Source: Mercurialis annua
Lineage: Eukaryota > Streptophyta > Magnoliopsida > Malpighiales > Euphorbiaceae
Length of the DNA: 64,000 nucleotides
Direction: 5' to 3'
Assembly: GCF_937616625.2 (NCBI RefSeq)
Contig: NC_065576.1
Location: 33,568,628 to 33,632,627, forward strand
Below, piece by piece: positions 11,784-22,637 of the stretch (position 1 is the first letter of the stretch; each line of letters starts with the position of its first letter). Under the pieces are notes generated by a model. That model saw nothing but the letters and a program-made list of their open reading frames with translations. It was not told where the DNA came from and did no database searches. The position numbers were made by a program, and so were the translations under genes.

Positions 11784-12239
11784 AAAATAAAAATGAAAAT
11801 AATTGAAAATGTCAAAAAACATGCGATGCACAAGACATTCTAATTATTTATAGGGTAAAATGTCAATTTATATTTATAAAAAAAACAATTACAATTTATA
11901 TTATAAAAAAATCGATAAGAATAATTTTTAAAACATTTATCTTTTGAGAACCTATTACTTCTTACAAAAATATAAACTAAACCCAAAAACAAACAATTAT
12001 TATCACAGCAAAAAATTAAAATAAAATAGTATCCAAAAGTTGGTGTAACTGACAAAATATTATTAAGAAGAAAGATAGTTATTTATAATCATTATCCATG
12101 AAGAAGAATAATGTGAAAATGTAATATAACTCAATCATGAATATAGGAAATTGAAAGATTATACATATAGCTCTGTTAATTAATAATAATTGATCTAACA
12201 CCAATAGTTTAAGAAAGTTGTTGTAAATGAAAAAAAAAT
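11784..12239. other. AT-rich spacer, no gene seen
   Basis: Only short AT-driven ORFs. Nothing recognisable. Confidence 0.4.
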
Positions 12240-12504
12240 GGCTTAATACATAGTTTGACCCCTGAATTTGTATCCTTTTACCCATCTAACCTCTAAACTT
12301 AACGTCTCACCTATCGAACCTCTGAACTTGTTAAATAATCCGATTTGACCCCTGAACTTGATAAATATGTAAATATTGAACCCTTCATGTCCACCTGTCA
12401 CTTGAAACATTCTAAAAGAAATTGTGTACGGAGGGGTTCAATGTTTATGGGTTATTTGACAAGTATAACCAGATGAAAAAAGATTATACTATTGGTATTA
12501 AGCC
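12240..12504. mobile_element. MITE with GGCTTAATAC termini
   Basis: 265 bp with 10-bp terminal inverted repeats GGCTTAATAC / GTATTAAGCC, flanked by A-runs that could be a duplicated target. Subterminal words TTTGACCCCTGAA and AACCTCTGAACTTG recur inside, as is usual for a plant MITE type with repeated GACCCCTGAACTT motifs. Superfamily is not certain; MULE-type is a guess. Confidence 0.7.
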
Positions 12505-12976
12505 AAAAAAAAAATTGAAAACTAAACAAATGATTTACAATGTATGAAGATGAAAAATTTAAAGATATAATTAATAATTAATAATTTAATGTTTCTTACC
12601 TCATGGCATGACCATGATACATACCAAAAAAGGATTTTTTTAAAAAGTACAACATTCGCTTTCTTTATATATTTATGATCAATGTCAATGTTAAGTGTGA
12701 GTCTACTATTAATAGCGTATATCATTGTAAGAAATGTGTCCTCATAAAACCTGAAAAAGAAAAGCTACAATTAACTAATAATAACCGATAAAAATAAAAT
12801 AAACATATTACTCCATGCATGTCTTAAGTAAATATTAATGAACTATTACAGGAAAAGTTCTGATCATTAAAGGTTGCCCATTATATCAATCCAATATTCT
12901 TCCATCTCTAAAGGATCCTTCCGTTGTTCTGATCATTCAAATAAACCCACTAACATGTGAAGAGCCGCAGATAACA
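12505..12976. other. Spacer, no gene seen
   Basis: AT-rich, with no clear element. If copy 2 of IYO ever had its first exon here, it is no longer recognisable. Confidence 0.4.
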
Positions 12977-14211
12977 TGTAACACCCCGTATTTTTCCGCA
13001 TAGTTCCGTTAAACTTATCGTTCATTTTGGTGTTCGTTTGAGGTTCGACCACTTAGAATTGTGGTTTTCGAGTTCTAAACCTTTTAATTTATGTTTTGAG
13101 ATGTTTTGGGTGTGGTCCCGGGATTTGTAGCCAGTGACAAAGCCAGACCTTAACTTGAGACGGGGCACAATATAATTAAAAAAAATTCTAAAAATTTAAG
13201 GCCTATGCGTTTTTATTTTTCTTAAAATCTATTATAAAGTGCTATAGCTTTCATTTTTTTATTTTATCAGTATATGTTTTTGTTTCTTTACTCAGTTTTT
13301 GTACTTTTAAAAATAATTTATAAAGTTTTCTGTATAAATTATAAAGTTTATAATTTATAAAGCCTCTCTCACCCCATTCCTTTTAGGAGTGCTTTATAAT
13401 ACATCATTTTATCAAAAAAAAATTTATAAAGTTTTCTTTGCTAATAAAAATATAAAAGTATGAGAGATCAAATAAAATTATTTTTAAAAACACAAAAATT
13501 AAGTAAAGAAATAAAATAACTTCATAAAATTGTTTTCCAAAATGCATGTACTAAGTAAAAAAACGTTCAAGGATGAAATAAAGAAATTAAAATTACAAAA
13601 ATCTTAAAATAATTAAACCAAAATTTAATTGTTTTACATTATATGGTAAAGCATTTATATTTTAGAAGAATAATAGTTTATCTTTTTTAAGGCACCAATG
13701 TTAAAAAGAAAAGAATTTGAGGTAGGGCCCAGGTACTGCCTGGCCCTACCTTGGATCCGTCTTTGTTTGTAGCGGTCTCGATTTCAGTTTAAAAAAGTTA
13801 TTATTTTTCGAATCTAATAGCTTTTCGCGGGCGTTACGCATTGGGGATCGCGGGCGCGACATAGCTGAGTAGCGGACGCGACAGTGCACTATGCATTTCG
13901 CTGATTTCTATTTAAACTCACCTATTTCGACCTAATAATTTTTCTATCAGTTCTTAAACCCTAAAACGGTTGGAGTTTTATTCTAAATCATTCCCTATTA
14001 TTCCTTTGTCCTATTTGATTCTTGGTTAGTGTTCTAGAACTAATTTCCATTGTTTTATTCCTTGATTCATTAGCCTTTTCGTTCTAGATTCAGTTGCTAT
14101 CGTGTTTGTATGTTTGTAGGCTGATTTGGCTGTTATTATTTCTGGGTTTCTTCTATTGTTCATCCAAGAGGATAGTAACTCCATTTTAACTCGGTTTATG
14201 ATAGGATCTAT
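12977..14211 (+). repeat. Tekay-like LTR fragment (5' part), split by a hAT element
   Basis: Starts TGTAACACCCCGTATTTTTC, the same opening as the fragment at 53898 and close to the LTR starts at 50134 and 54248. It carries the GC-rich GCGGGCGCGAC words that sit upstream of the promoter in this LTR family. Interrupted at 13132-13765 and cut off at 14211 by an opposite-oriented LTR. Confidence 0.7.
13132..13765. mobile_element. Non-autonomous hAT-like element
   Basis: 634 bp flanked by a perfect 8-bp duplication TTTGTAGC (13124-13131 and 13766-13773), the length expected of hAT. The ends are imperfectly inverted: CAGTGACAAAGCCAG on the left, complement CAAAGACGGATCCAAGG on the right. The GGGCCCAGGTACTGCCTGG-type 3' subterminal block is common in plant hAT relatives. 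No ORF. Confidence 0.82.
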
Positions 14212-14815
14212 TGTCACGACCCAATTTCATGAATGGTGACCGACGCTGCGACATGGGTAATGTAACACCGGAACTCGTAGCTAGCCTATTGGATAACAAT
14301 ACAATCACGTAAACCTGCAAGAAAACAATGCTCAGGGGCAACCAAGACTTCAGCCTAATTCTAACAGTTTATAATACTCAAGATTTATATGACAAATACT
14401 CGGCCAACTTCGAGTCTCCAACATGGCATAAGTATAAACCAAAGTTAACAATATAATATGTCAAAACAATATAATCCAGTCGGACCAATCCGACAACAAC
14501 TAGAAATAATAATAAAAACTTCTAGTTTACTAATGTGGTGTAAGAATAAAATATATTTGTCAACTTTTCTAAAATAAAAATGAAACGTCCGAAAAAGTAA
14601 AAAATCGGAGATCAGTTGACTCGCTCAAAATCATCAACCTGGAAAATTGGGAAAACAATGGGGTCAGATATACTGAGATGAGTTTATACCACTATTTACA
14701 TTCATAAGTGGAAGATCTTTAAAACCTTTGAAACTGTTTATAACATTTTATATAAACATTACGAGTAATAGTTGGAACCCTAATCCACAATATTCTAAAA
14801 ATATAATTTAATCCA
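14212..14815 (-). repeat. Antisense Tekay-type LTR fragment (3' part)
   Basis: Begins TGTCACGACCC and is the reverse complement of the last 600 bp of LTRs such as 56690-57252. The matching words include the complement of TAGCGCCGGTCGC-like sequence, CTCGGGGGCAACC-like sequence, and GTGGATTAGGGTTCCAAC. It stops abruptly near 14815, so the upstream part of this LTR is missing. The preceding bases TCTAT may be half of a TSD. Confidence 0.75.
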
Positions 14816-14910
14816 AACTACACTAAGTTACCAGCGACCGCACTTATCTTTTGCAACATTATGGGTAGTCTTACAAGCTAAAAATTGAGTTGATTATTGA
14901 TTATATTTTA

Positions 14911-15322
14911 CAGCACTGGGGTCCAATGAGTAGTAAAACCGTTGCATACAATAGTAATGGAAATGGTGAGGACGGTGAGGATACTGATTCAACTGAATTT
15001 GATCGAATATCTGCATTTGCCAAGCCAGTTGAGAGGAAGCAGAAAAAAGGTTTGAATCTTAGCCAGTGGAGAAATGTAATTTCGAGCGATACTTCCGTTG
15101 AGGTTGATAAGATGGAAGTTAATAGGCAACAGTTTAGGAAGTCAGGGAAGCATCTAAAAGACGTACAGCCAGTTGATAACATTGGCAAGAGTATTATCGC
15201 TTGTGATTCCTCTCTAGTTGATAAGACACCAGTGGAACTGGATGTAACACCTCCGTGTAAAATAGGGGAGTCCATATTGAGTGATATGGATGAAACATCT
15301 CCTGCTTCAGTAGCTAATACGC
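14911..15322 (+). pseudogene. IYO: IYO copy 2, N-terminal exon, left part
   Basis: After a good acceptor (TATATTTTACAG ending at 14910) the exon reads HWGPMSSKT, then RISAFAKPVERKQKKGLN and SQWRNVISSD. This matches the N-terminal region of MINIYO, where an AFAKP..RK.KK block is conserved. The exon is cut at 15322 by the LARD and resumes at 26260 after the TACGC duplication. No upstream first exon is seen. The reading frame is open up to the insertion. Confidence 0.8.
15318..15322 (+). repeat. Left target-site duplication of the LARD (TACGC)
   Basis: TACGC at 15318-15322 is repeated exactly at 26260-26264, just outside the two LTRs. A 5-bp duplication is normal for LTR retrotransposons. Confidence 0.95.
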
Positions 15323-18300
15323 TGTCACGACCCAAATTTATGAGCCGCGACCGGCGCTAGGGAATGGGAGTGGTAGCTCCAAATCCCGTAGCAAGCCTAA
15401 AAACCTGTGTAAATTTTTTTCGCAAATCAAAACATATTTCATATATTAAAATACATGTGACCCAATTTACAAATAATATCAGAGTTAAAAACGCGTTATA
15501 CAAAATTCTAGTTAAAATATCTAGACTACTGCGGACTGCTAGAATGAAAACCTTCTTTTTCTTCTTATACAAATGACTTCCGAGAATTAAAACTTCGGAA
15601 GCTTAACTCTTCAAATCATATCATACCATCCCTGAAAAATGGGAGGAGCAACGGGGTCAGTATAAAACTGAGTGGAGTTCACCAAATTACACGCAATATC
15701 ACATAAAGGGTTAAAACATTTGAAAACCCATTTTATATATAGAAAATACTCTTTTGAAATCATATTGCATACTCTATTTACTTTCCTTCATAACTCTTTG
15801 TTTATTTCATAAACTTATAGTTTATACGTATCTGACATCTTTGATTTCTTATTATGGTATTGATATTTTTCTTTCTCGTTTTGTTGTAATAGTTTTCGAT
15901 CGAATCTTAAATCTAAGTTTATATTATCATGATTCTAAGTCGAACTAAATCATTGGCAAGTCTCTTGTGACTTGATCCTTATGGTTGGGTCCCGAGATAA
16001 TTCAACCGAGTTACCCATAACCATATGGTACAGTCCCGAGATAATTCAACCGAGTTACTTGTACCATTTCTCAATCCCAAACGATCGATAGGAGTCCCGA
16101 GATAATTCGACCGAGTTACTCCTTAGACACGGGTCCCGAGATAGTTCAACCGAGTTACCTTCGTGTCTGCATTCGGACTCTGCACCCTGCAGGTCTTTTG
16201 AACTTAACTGTCGATTCATATAATTCCTATTGTCGTTTAATAGGAAAGTTTGCTCATATTGTGCCTCGATCTTATTTCGAATTGATTCTCGATGTATTGT
16301 ACATACTTTTTATTTCATATGAGTCCCGAGGACTATTATCGAGAATGGATGAGATACGGGTCTCGGTATAGTTCTATCGAGTTCAACCTCGTATCTTAGT
16401 TCTTATTATTGGGTGTACCATAATACAATTCTCATTTAACATTTCTAATTGATTTTGTATTTTTCGTTCTGTTGTATTGATCCTTTATGGACCATGACAT
16501 GCACATTACAATCTACAAACATACATCTATAACACACGCACGTATGGGTATTTGTTATAATTAAAAGTACGTATAGGAACGTACTATGTTTCTTTATAAA
16601 TATATGAGTAATAGTACATATAGGAATGTACTATATTTTTCTTATTTATATTTGGTTCGATTCACGTCATTTTACTTTACCCATCCCCGGTGCATTAACA
16701 TTTATGTTATTATCAAAATAACACATTGCGATAAAACATCATTTTCAAAGCATACATACGTATACATTTTAAAAACAAACATTTCAAATATATAAATATT
16801 CATATAGCTTTTCGTATTAAAATACGTAGCTTTATGAATATTAGCGAGTAATTTAAAGTGTACTCACCACTTGCTATCCAAATTCTTCAAATAAACACGA
16901 AGACATCTCGATCCGTTCCCCTCGAGCCTTGTCGATAGTCGCTTCTTCGAGTCTACGCAAATTCGATAACGCTACGAATTAATAACAAATCTAATTACGA
17001 TTACGCATCTAAAACTAGTTCGATCAACCTACTTCGGTCATTAAAAACGCTTATCTAAAATAGGTTGACCCCTGAACGAAATCAACATTCTTAAAATTTA
17101 GAACGCCGCCTACAACTTTCGTTTAGGTCTCAGACCATGAATTGCACCCGAAGGTGTCGAAAACAAGCTCAGAAGTTATTTCCTTGGAGCTGTTTACAAG
17201 TGCAGGGCAGATTGCACAACATAATATTCTGCCTTTTATGAGCAGTTTAGAGGCAGAATTAAAGAAAACTTAAAACTAGATAATTATAGTTAACATTTCA
17301 AAGTTTCCGTTCCAACAAACGGAACTTGATTTGGATTTATGCAGCCCGAGATATTGCCTCCACAACATGGATGTTTTGCAGAACGGTTTTCTGCAAAACG
17401 TCCTACTTGTTTGCGGACAATTATCTCGTAACTTAATTATCGCCCATTTCAAACACTCTTATCACCAGAAACCCTAATCAACATTTATCATATTTCCATC
17501 AATTATTTCAACCTTAAATCAGCCACAATCTATTCATGAAACTCATAATTCAATTTCATCACCATTGAATCAACATTCACTCTTAAACCACAAAACCTAA
17601 GCCATTTGTTATAAATTGTTCATCATTCAACATTTTAAAATTTCCAACCATAATATTCACAACATAACATCCCTAGTTCATCTACAACTTAACCATTAAA
17701 CACTTAATCTAAAGCTATTATCATTAAGGATCATCAAACACATCATTCATCACTTGATTTCCGAAAATCATCTTCAATTACTCATCCAATTCCCATCCAA
17801 TTTAATCATTAAATTTCAAAATTTTCGGCCATGAACTTTCTCCAATATCTCAGCCTCAATTAATCATTATTCATCCATTAAAACACTTAATTATAAGCTT
17901 ATAATCAACCAACATATTCAAACAACCATTATCATCAAACTTTAACAAAAATCGAAATATTGAACCTGAAACCCTGACTATAATTTGAAATTATTACCTC
18001 TAATTGAAGCCATAGATCTGTAGATAATTATTTCCTCGTTCCGTGGCCGCAAGAATCGCTCAATTCGGACTTAAAACGAATGAGATATGATGTTTTGAAG
18101 ATTTGTGAGAAATTTGAGAGGAGAGTTACGGGATTCTTCTCCTTTGGCTGCAAAATTGTGTTTGAATGAATGATTATCCATTCATAAAAGATGATAATAA
18201 GTGGGTAAAAAGTCCACTTAGATCCTTGAAGTTGTCACCTCCTTTCTCTTCACTTTCTAGCTTATCTTTCGTACAATTTAGTCCACTAATCTTTTAATCA

Positions 18301-18944
18301 TTCGATTCTCGATAAATTCCGTATTATTTATTTCTCAAATAAATAATAATAGTGTCATATCTTATAATATCACCCTCCAATAATTTATTTTGGCAATTTT
18401 GGCCAAAAACGCTCAAATTTCCATTTTGAGCTAACTTGCACTTTTTCTCACTTTTTTTCGTCCAATTTTCATACTAATGACTATCGATAACCACTTTATC
18501 GATATTATTTTCTTATCTTGAGAAAATAGAGTAAAACACAACTTCCTCCGGAAATTTGTGGTTAAAAATCCACTTTAGTCCTTAAAGTGGTTAATTTACA
18601 CTTTAGCCCTTATTCTTAATTAATCGTCAAACTTTCTCCTAAAACGATTTCGTATACTTACGAAACTTTGACGATCATTTATTAATAATATTTCACAGAC
18701 CTTGGCGTGAATATTATTAGCTCTGGCTTTCCAACTTATTTTATTTTATTCCCTTTAGTCCCGATTAAATCCAATTGATCGCATAAAAATTTTCAATTAA
18801 AATTATTATTTTACGATAATTCCAATAGACCTGCTTCGGTCTAAGTCCTTATTATCCAGTTTTAATCTGATATTCTCGTTCTTAGTCTGTATGATTAGAC
18901 CTCGTGACACTTTACATAATACCTTAATAATTTGGGTTATTACA
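15323..18944 (-). repeat. LARD 3' LTR (left copy)
   Basis: 3,622 bp, from TGTCACGACC to GGGTTATTACA on the plus strand (element-sense TGTAATAACCC to GGGTCGTGACA). The short ORFs inside (for example 15364-15576 and 16586-16795) recur in the other LTR only because the LTRs are copies; nothing suggests they are genes. Confidence 0.95.
15981..16396 (-). repeat. Row of hairpins with constant loop motif, LARD left LTR
   Basis: Five hairpins at 15981-16024, 16025-16067, 16090-16123, 16125-16168 and 16352-16396. The first four share GTCCCGAGATA..TTC and CCGAGTTAC in the loop, while the outer arms differ but match each other: ATGGTT/AACCAT, ATGGTACA/TGTACCAT, AGGAGT/ACTCCT and AGACACG/CGTGTCT. The fifth has arms AGATACG/CGTATCT and a diverged loop. 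In the element-sense strand the loop reads GTAACTCGG...CTCGGGAC. Confidence 0.9.
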
Positions 18945-18957
18945 ATCTTCCCCCCTT
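18945..18957 (-). promoter_or_regulatory. LARD polypurine tract
   Basis: Element-sense AAGGGGGGAAGAT directly before the 3' LTR, the plus-strand priming site. Preceded by ATTCGAGGACGAATTTT, a block that also precedes the tract of the chromovirus (near 62667). Confidence 0.85.
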
Positions 18958-21900
18958 ATTAAAATTCGTCCTCGAATTTTCATAATCTTCTTATATCACT
19001 TAACCAATCCTTAATCAAACTTTATCATTCGCTTCCTTCCACACTTCCACTGCGATACTCTGATTAATTATTCACCAACTGTTGACTTTACAGTTAGGTT
19101 TATACAGTCATTCATCCAATACTGTTTTTTTTTTTAGATGAAAGTGTCTCGATATACTTATCGAGTAACTTATTATGCTAACCATCATGACCATCTTATT
19201 ACTACTTGATTCATAATTATTATGAATCAATTCTTTTTATTCGACCTTTTTGAACAACATATGTTTGTTCGTAGGGTTCTTATCCTCCTGACGTAACTAA
19301 CTTCTATGTTCGATTTCCTCGTCCTAGAGGTAAACGTGCTTCGAGTTTAAACGTGACCGCTATCACTTTACATGTTTGTAAAGTAGCGTCGTTAATCTTG
19401 TATTTAATATACAAGACTGCCTTAGAGATTTGCAATTCAAATCTCGATACGTTGCGATTCGCATTACACTACTCGTCGTTCTATATACTTATCGTGTTAC
19501 ATACGTATGTTTTCATATAGGCCTAACAAGATGATCAGTCTTGTCCTACGCCTCTATATACAGAGTCCTTGTCTGAGCTTACTTACGTTTGGAAACTCAT
19601 CCGTTTAAAACCACGATACTTTTCATTTCTGAAATCATGTCATAATTGTGCGCCGGTGTGATGACTTCTCTCATCACAAGAGTTGCAATGACACTCCTCT
19701 TTTTCATTTTCAAACATACACAATGTATATGATGCATGTCCTATTAGTGACTGCAATATGGATGTAGTGATGCAATTCTATTCGTGTCAATGCGATGTTT
19801 TTATGATTCGTGTCCGGGCACAATTATGTCTTTTCAAAACATTTTATTTCGATCAAATACTTTTCTTTTCATAAAATGGGATTTACGTAAGTTTTTCTCG
19901 ACATAAGACTCTGCACTATCTATCGATTATCGTTCTATCGTTCGCAATCTATATACATCTTTTGCATATGAAAAGATGTAGTTCTATTCGTCTGCTTCCG
20001 ACGTCGCTCGAAAGGTACACCCTAAGCGTTCGTGTTTACACTAGACTAGCTCAAAAGTTTTGATCACCATCGAGCTTCTAGCGTTCGGACTTCATGATGT
20101 TCGTTTCGATTACATCGTCTATCTGGTTTTGTCTAACTAGACGTCATCGTGACAACTCTGTCTTCTAAGAAGAAAGTTGATTCGCGTTACCCGTGGTATC
20201 CTATAACACGGGGTGTTGCATTATTTCACATAATGAATTTACTACTTCCATGGTACGCATTCGTTCGTCACAACTTAACATCTATCTATGTCCTTTCTAC
20301 CGCATTGCGAGACAGAAGATTTTCAAGGTTGGTAACTTCCTTATTCCGATTGCAAACCAATGGTTCTAGCCTTCTTGGCTACTTTTATAGTATATATTTC
20401 GTATGAATCCGACTATATCATCTCTTTACTTCTCTTATACTTCTTGATCATTTCATATCATAATTCTTGTATTAATCTTTATCGTGTCTCTTAGTTTACA
20501 AAAGACACTTTGTTTACTCATTCTCGATGAGTTTCTCAATTCATCCAGTTCTTCTTGTCATGTGCTGCCTTCGGCAGTGTCTCTACTTGCATGTCTATCA
20601 CTTATCTTGATTATTGATTTTCGGGTCTATTAACCCACTATTTTCCATTTGTCCTTGTTTATCTTCTTATTTTTTGCGGGGAGCTTTGCCCATTCTTATG
20701 GCATTTGTTAATATCCTTTGCAATCTTTATGATATCTTTATCCTTGTGATTATTATCGTGTTTGAATCCTCTTTGTCATCGTATTGGCATCTTATGACTT
20801 ATTCTCACCAAGTCTCCTTTGGACAATGTTTTCTTTTTCATCGTATTTTCACTATTCGCAACAAAGCGAATTCGTCCTTTAGGTTATTATTAACTATAGC
20901 ATTAACCCTTGGGTTATGCTTATCGTTAGTATTTTACTCATTTTTCCAAACATGTAGTATTTGTAATTCGTATATTCACTTCTTATTTGACCTTCGTCAG
21001 AATGGACTAGTGCACTTTCCATTTGTCTAGCACTATCAACAAGCTAATTAGATTCTTTATCAGTCTGGGTCAATTGCCCACTACTGTGATCCTAATCCTT
21101 TCACTAATATCATATAGAGTCGGACTTGGTATGTCATCACAATCTCGAGTTTATTTGTCTCCTCAAGTTAACGACATTAGTTTTTCTTAATTGTCCTCAC
21201 TTAAGGCAAACAGTAGAAAGAATTCCTTAAATCGGGTCGCTAACTCCATCCATGTTACTTGACCCATTATTGATCCAATTATTTGCCGAAAATAATTTTT
21301 GGTTGGACCTTTCATCGATATCTAGATCAACCATACAGTTTGTCCTTCATCTGTTCGACGTCTATGAGCATCTTACTTTACTTCTCTTAGAGGGGATCTA
21401 GCATGCCGCTTGATCCACCAAACTTCTTTAGTTTTAACTTCATGTAAGCCAATATCAAACCTCTACCTATGTTCTTCTCTTTATATTGATAATGTCTTTG
21501 TACTAATTGTCCCATTATTAGTATACAAATCTATATATCGGTTACTTCTACTGCTAACCGATTCATATTAACGTTGAGTTGTTATGGCATTCCCGGTGCC
21601 TGTACATTTCCGCTTGGTCTTTACTAGATTTCCTTTAACCTCCGCCTTATTTGCAACCTCTACTTGCCGAATGGACTGGGTATATTCGCCTTCCTACTTC
21701 TGGTCTCTTCTCGGGTTTCATGTACTAGCTGAGTAGCGGCACGCACCCGAGTAGTTCTACATTCATCGCATGGCGGATATATGATAAGGAATCCCGATGA
21801 ATTCCTTAAAATATAGCACATACAAACCATCGTAATTAATTGCCATATACACGAGCTGAACCTTAGGAATGTTTCATTTCCTTAGGCCTTCTACCGTTAC

Positions 21901-22621
21901 ATTTGTTCTATAGGTCTCGTGAGTATCCCATTCATCATAGACTTAATAACACATAAAATACTTGAAATCACGTCGTAATCGCGTATCACTACCGTGACTA
22001 TAAGCATCTATGTTGACCGAATCCAAAGAAAATCAGTGTTTCCTAGATTTTCCTCGGTGGCGCCATGTATTTTAAGTCTTGTGAGCATTCCGCTCACTAA
22101 AGACTTAACAAAATTAAGCATCATCTAATCAATAAGCGAAAGTTCTATCCATAACAACCAATCACAAACACACATTTCATATATCGTATACATTATCACA
22201 GGCGTACATACCTGTGAGCATATCACTCTCCTGAGTGGTCGCGTTTTGTAGCGCGTCGCATATCTCATCAATCATATACTATTCAATCAATTCAAAACCA
22301 TTGCGATTCATAACGACGTTCTTATATAATATGAGTCTCGAGAGTATACAACTCATCGCAGACTATAGATACTCGAAAGCGTATTGCTTACTCGAGTAAA
22401 CACACACATATTTTGTGCTCGCACACATCTAACTCGACTCCTAATAGCACATATGGGAGAGGACATTTTTGTAAAACGTTTGAAAAATTGATGAAAAAGA
22501 TGACAGTGTTCAAAAGACATGACTGGAAATCCCTATAATCCGCAGTAGTTCCTAGGAAGTAACTGACTCTTTCCTATACTCTAATCACAAAAGAACAATG
22601 GCCTAGGAACACTAAACCATT

Positions 22622-22633
22622 GCTCTGATACCA
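22622..22633 (-). promoter_or_regulatory. LARD primer-binding site (initiator tRNA-Met type)
   Basis: Element-sense TGGTATCAGAGC, four bases downstream of the 5' LTR. This is the usual plant Ty3/gypsy and Copia priming site, and the same word as at 57257-57268. Confidence 0.9.
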
Positions 22634-22637
22634 CCTT

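Larger units (their letters stand above)
18945..22637 (-). other. LARD interior, non-coding
   Basis: From right to left it holds the primer-binding site, a leader block (22556-22490) shared with the chromovirus leader at 57330-57384, about 3.4 kb of sequence with no ORF of note, and the ATTCGAGGACGAATTTT plus G-run purine-tract neighbourhood (18983-18945). The two plus-strand ORFs at 20149-20406 and 20614-21030 have no recognisable domain and lie antisense to the element. Confidence 0.8.

Noticed and set aside
14901..15335. 144-residue minus-strand ORF
   Set aside because: Antisense shadow of the IYO exon, which has the RPAP1-type motif on the plus strand.
15981..16168. Regular repeats with variable spacers that resemble a CRISPR array
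   Set aside because: This is a plant LTR. The variable parts are paired hairpin arms rather than independent spacers.
15364..16795. Small ORFs in the LARD LTR that recur identically at 22679-24109
   Set aside because: They recur only because the two LTRs are copies. They are AT-driven, have no domain and lie antisense to the element.
20149..21030. Plus-strand ORFs (85 and 138 residues, the second hydrophobic) in the LARD interior
   Set aside because: Antisense to the element, T-rich composition explains the hydrophobic residues, and no conserved motif is seen.
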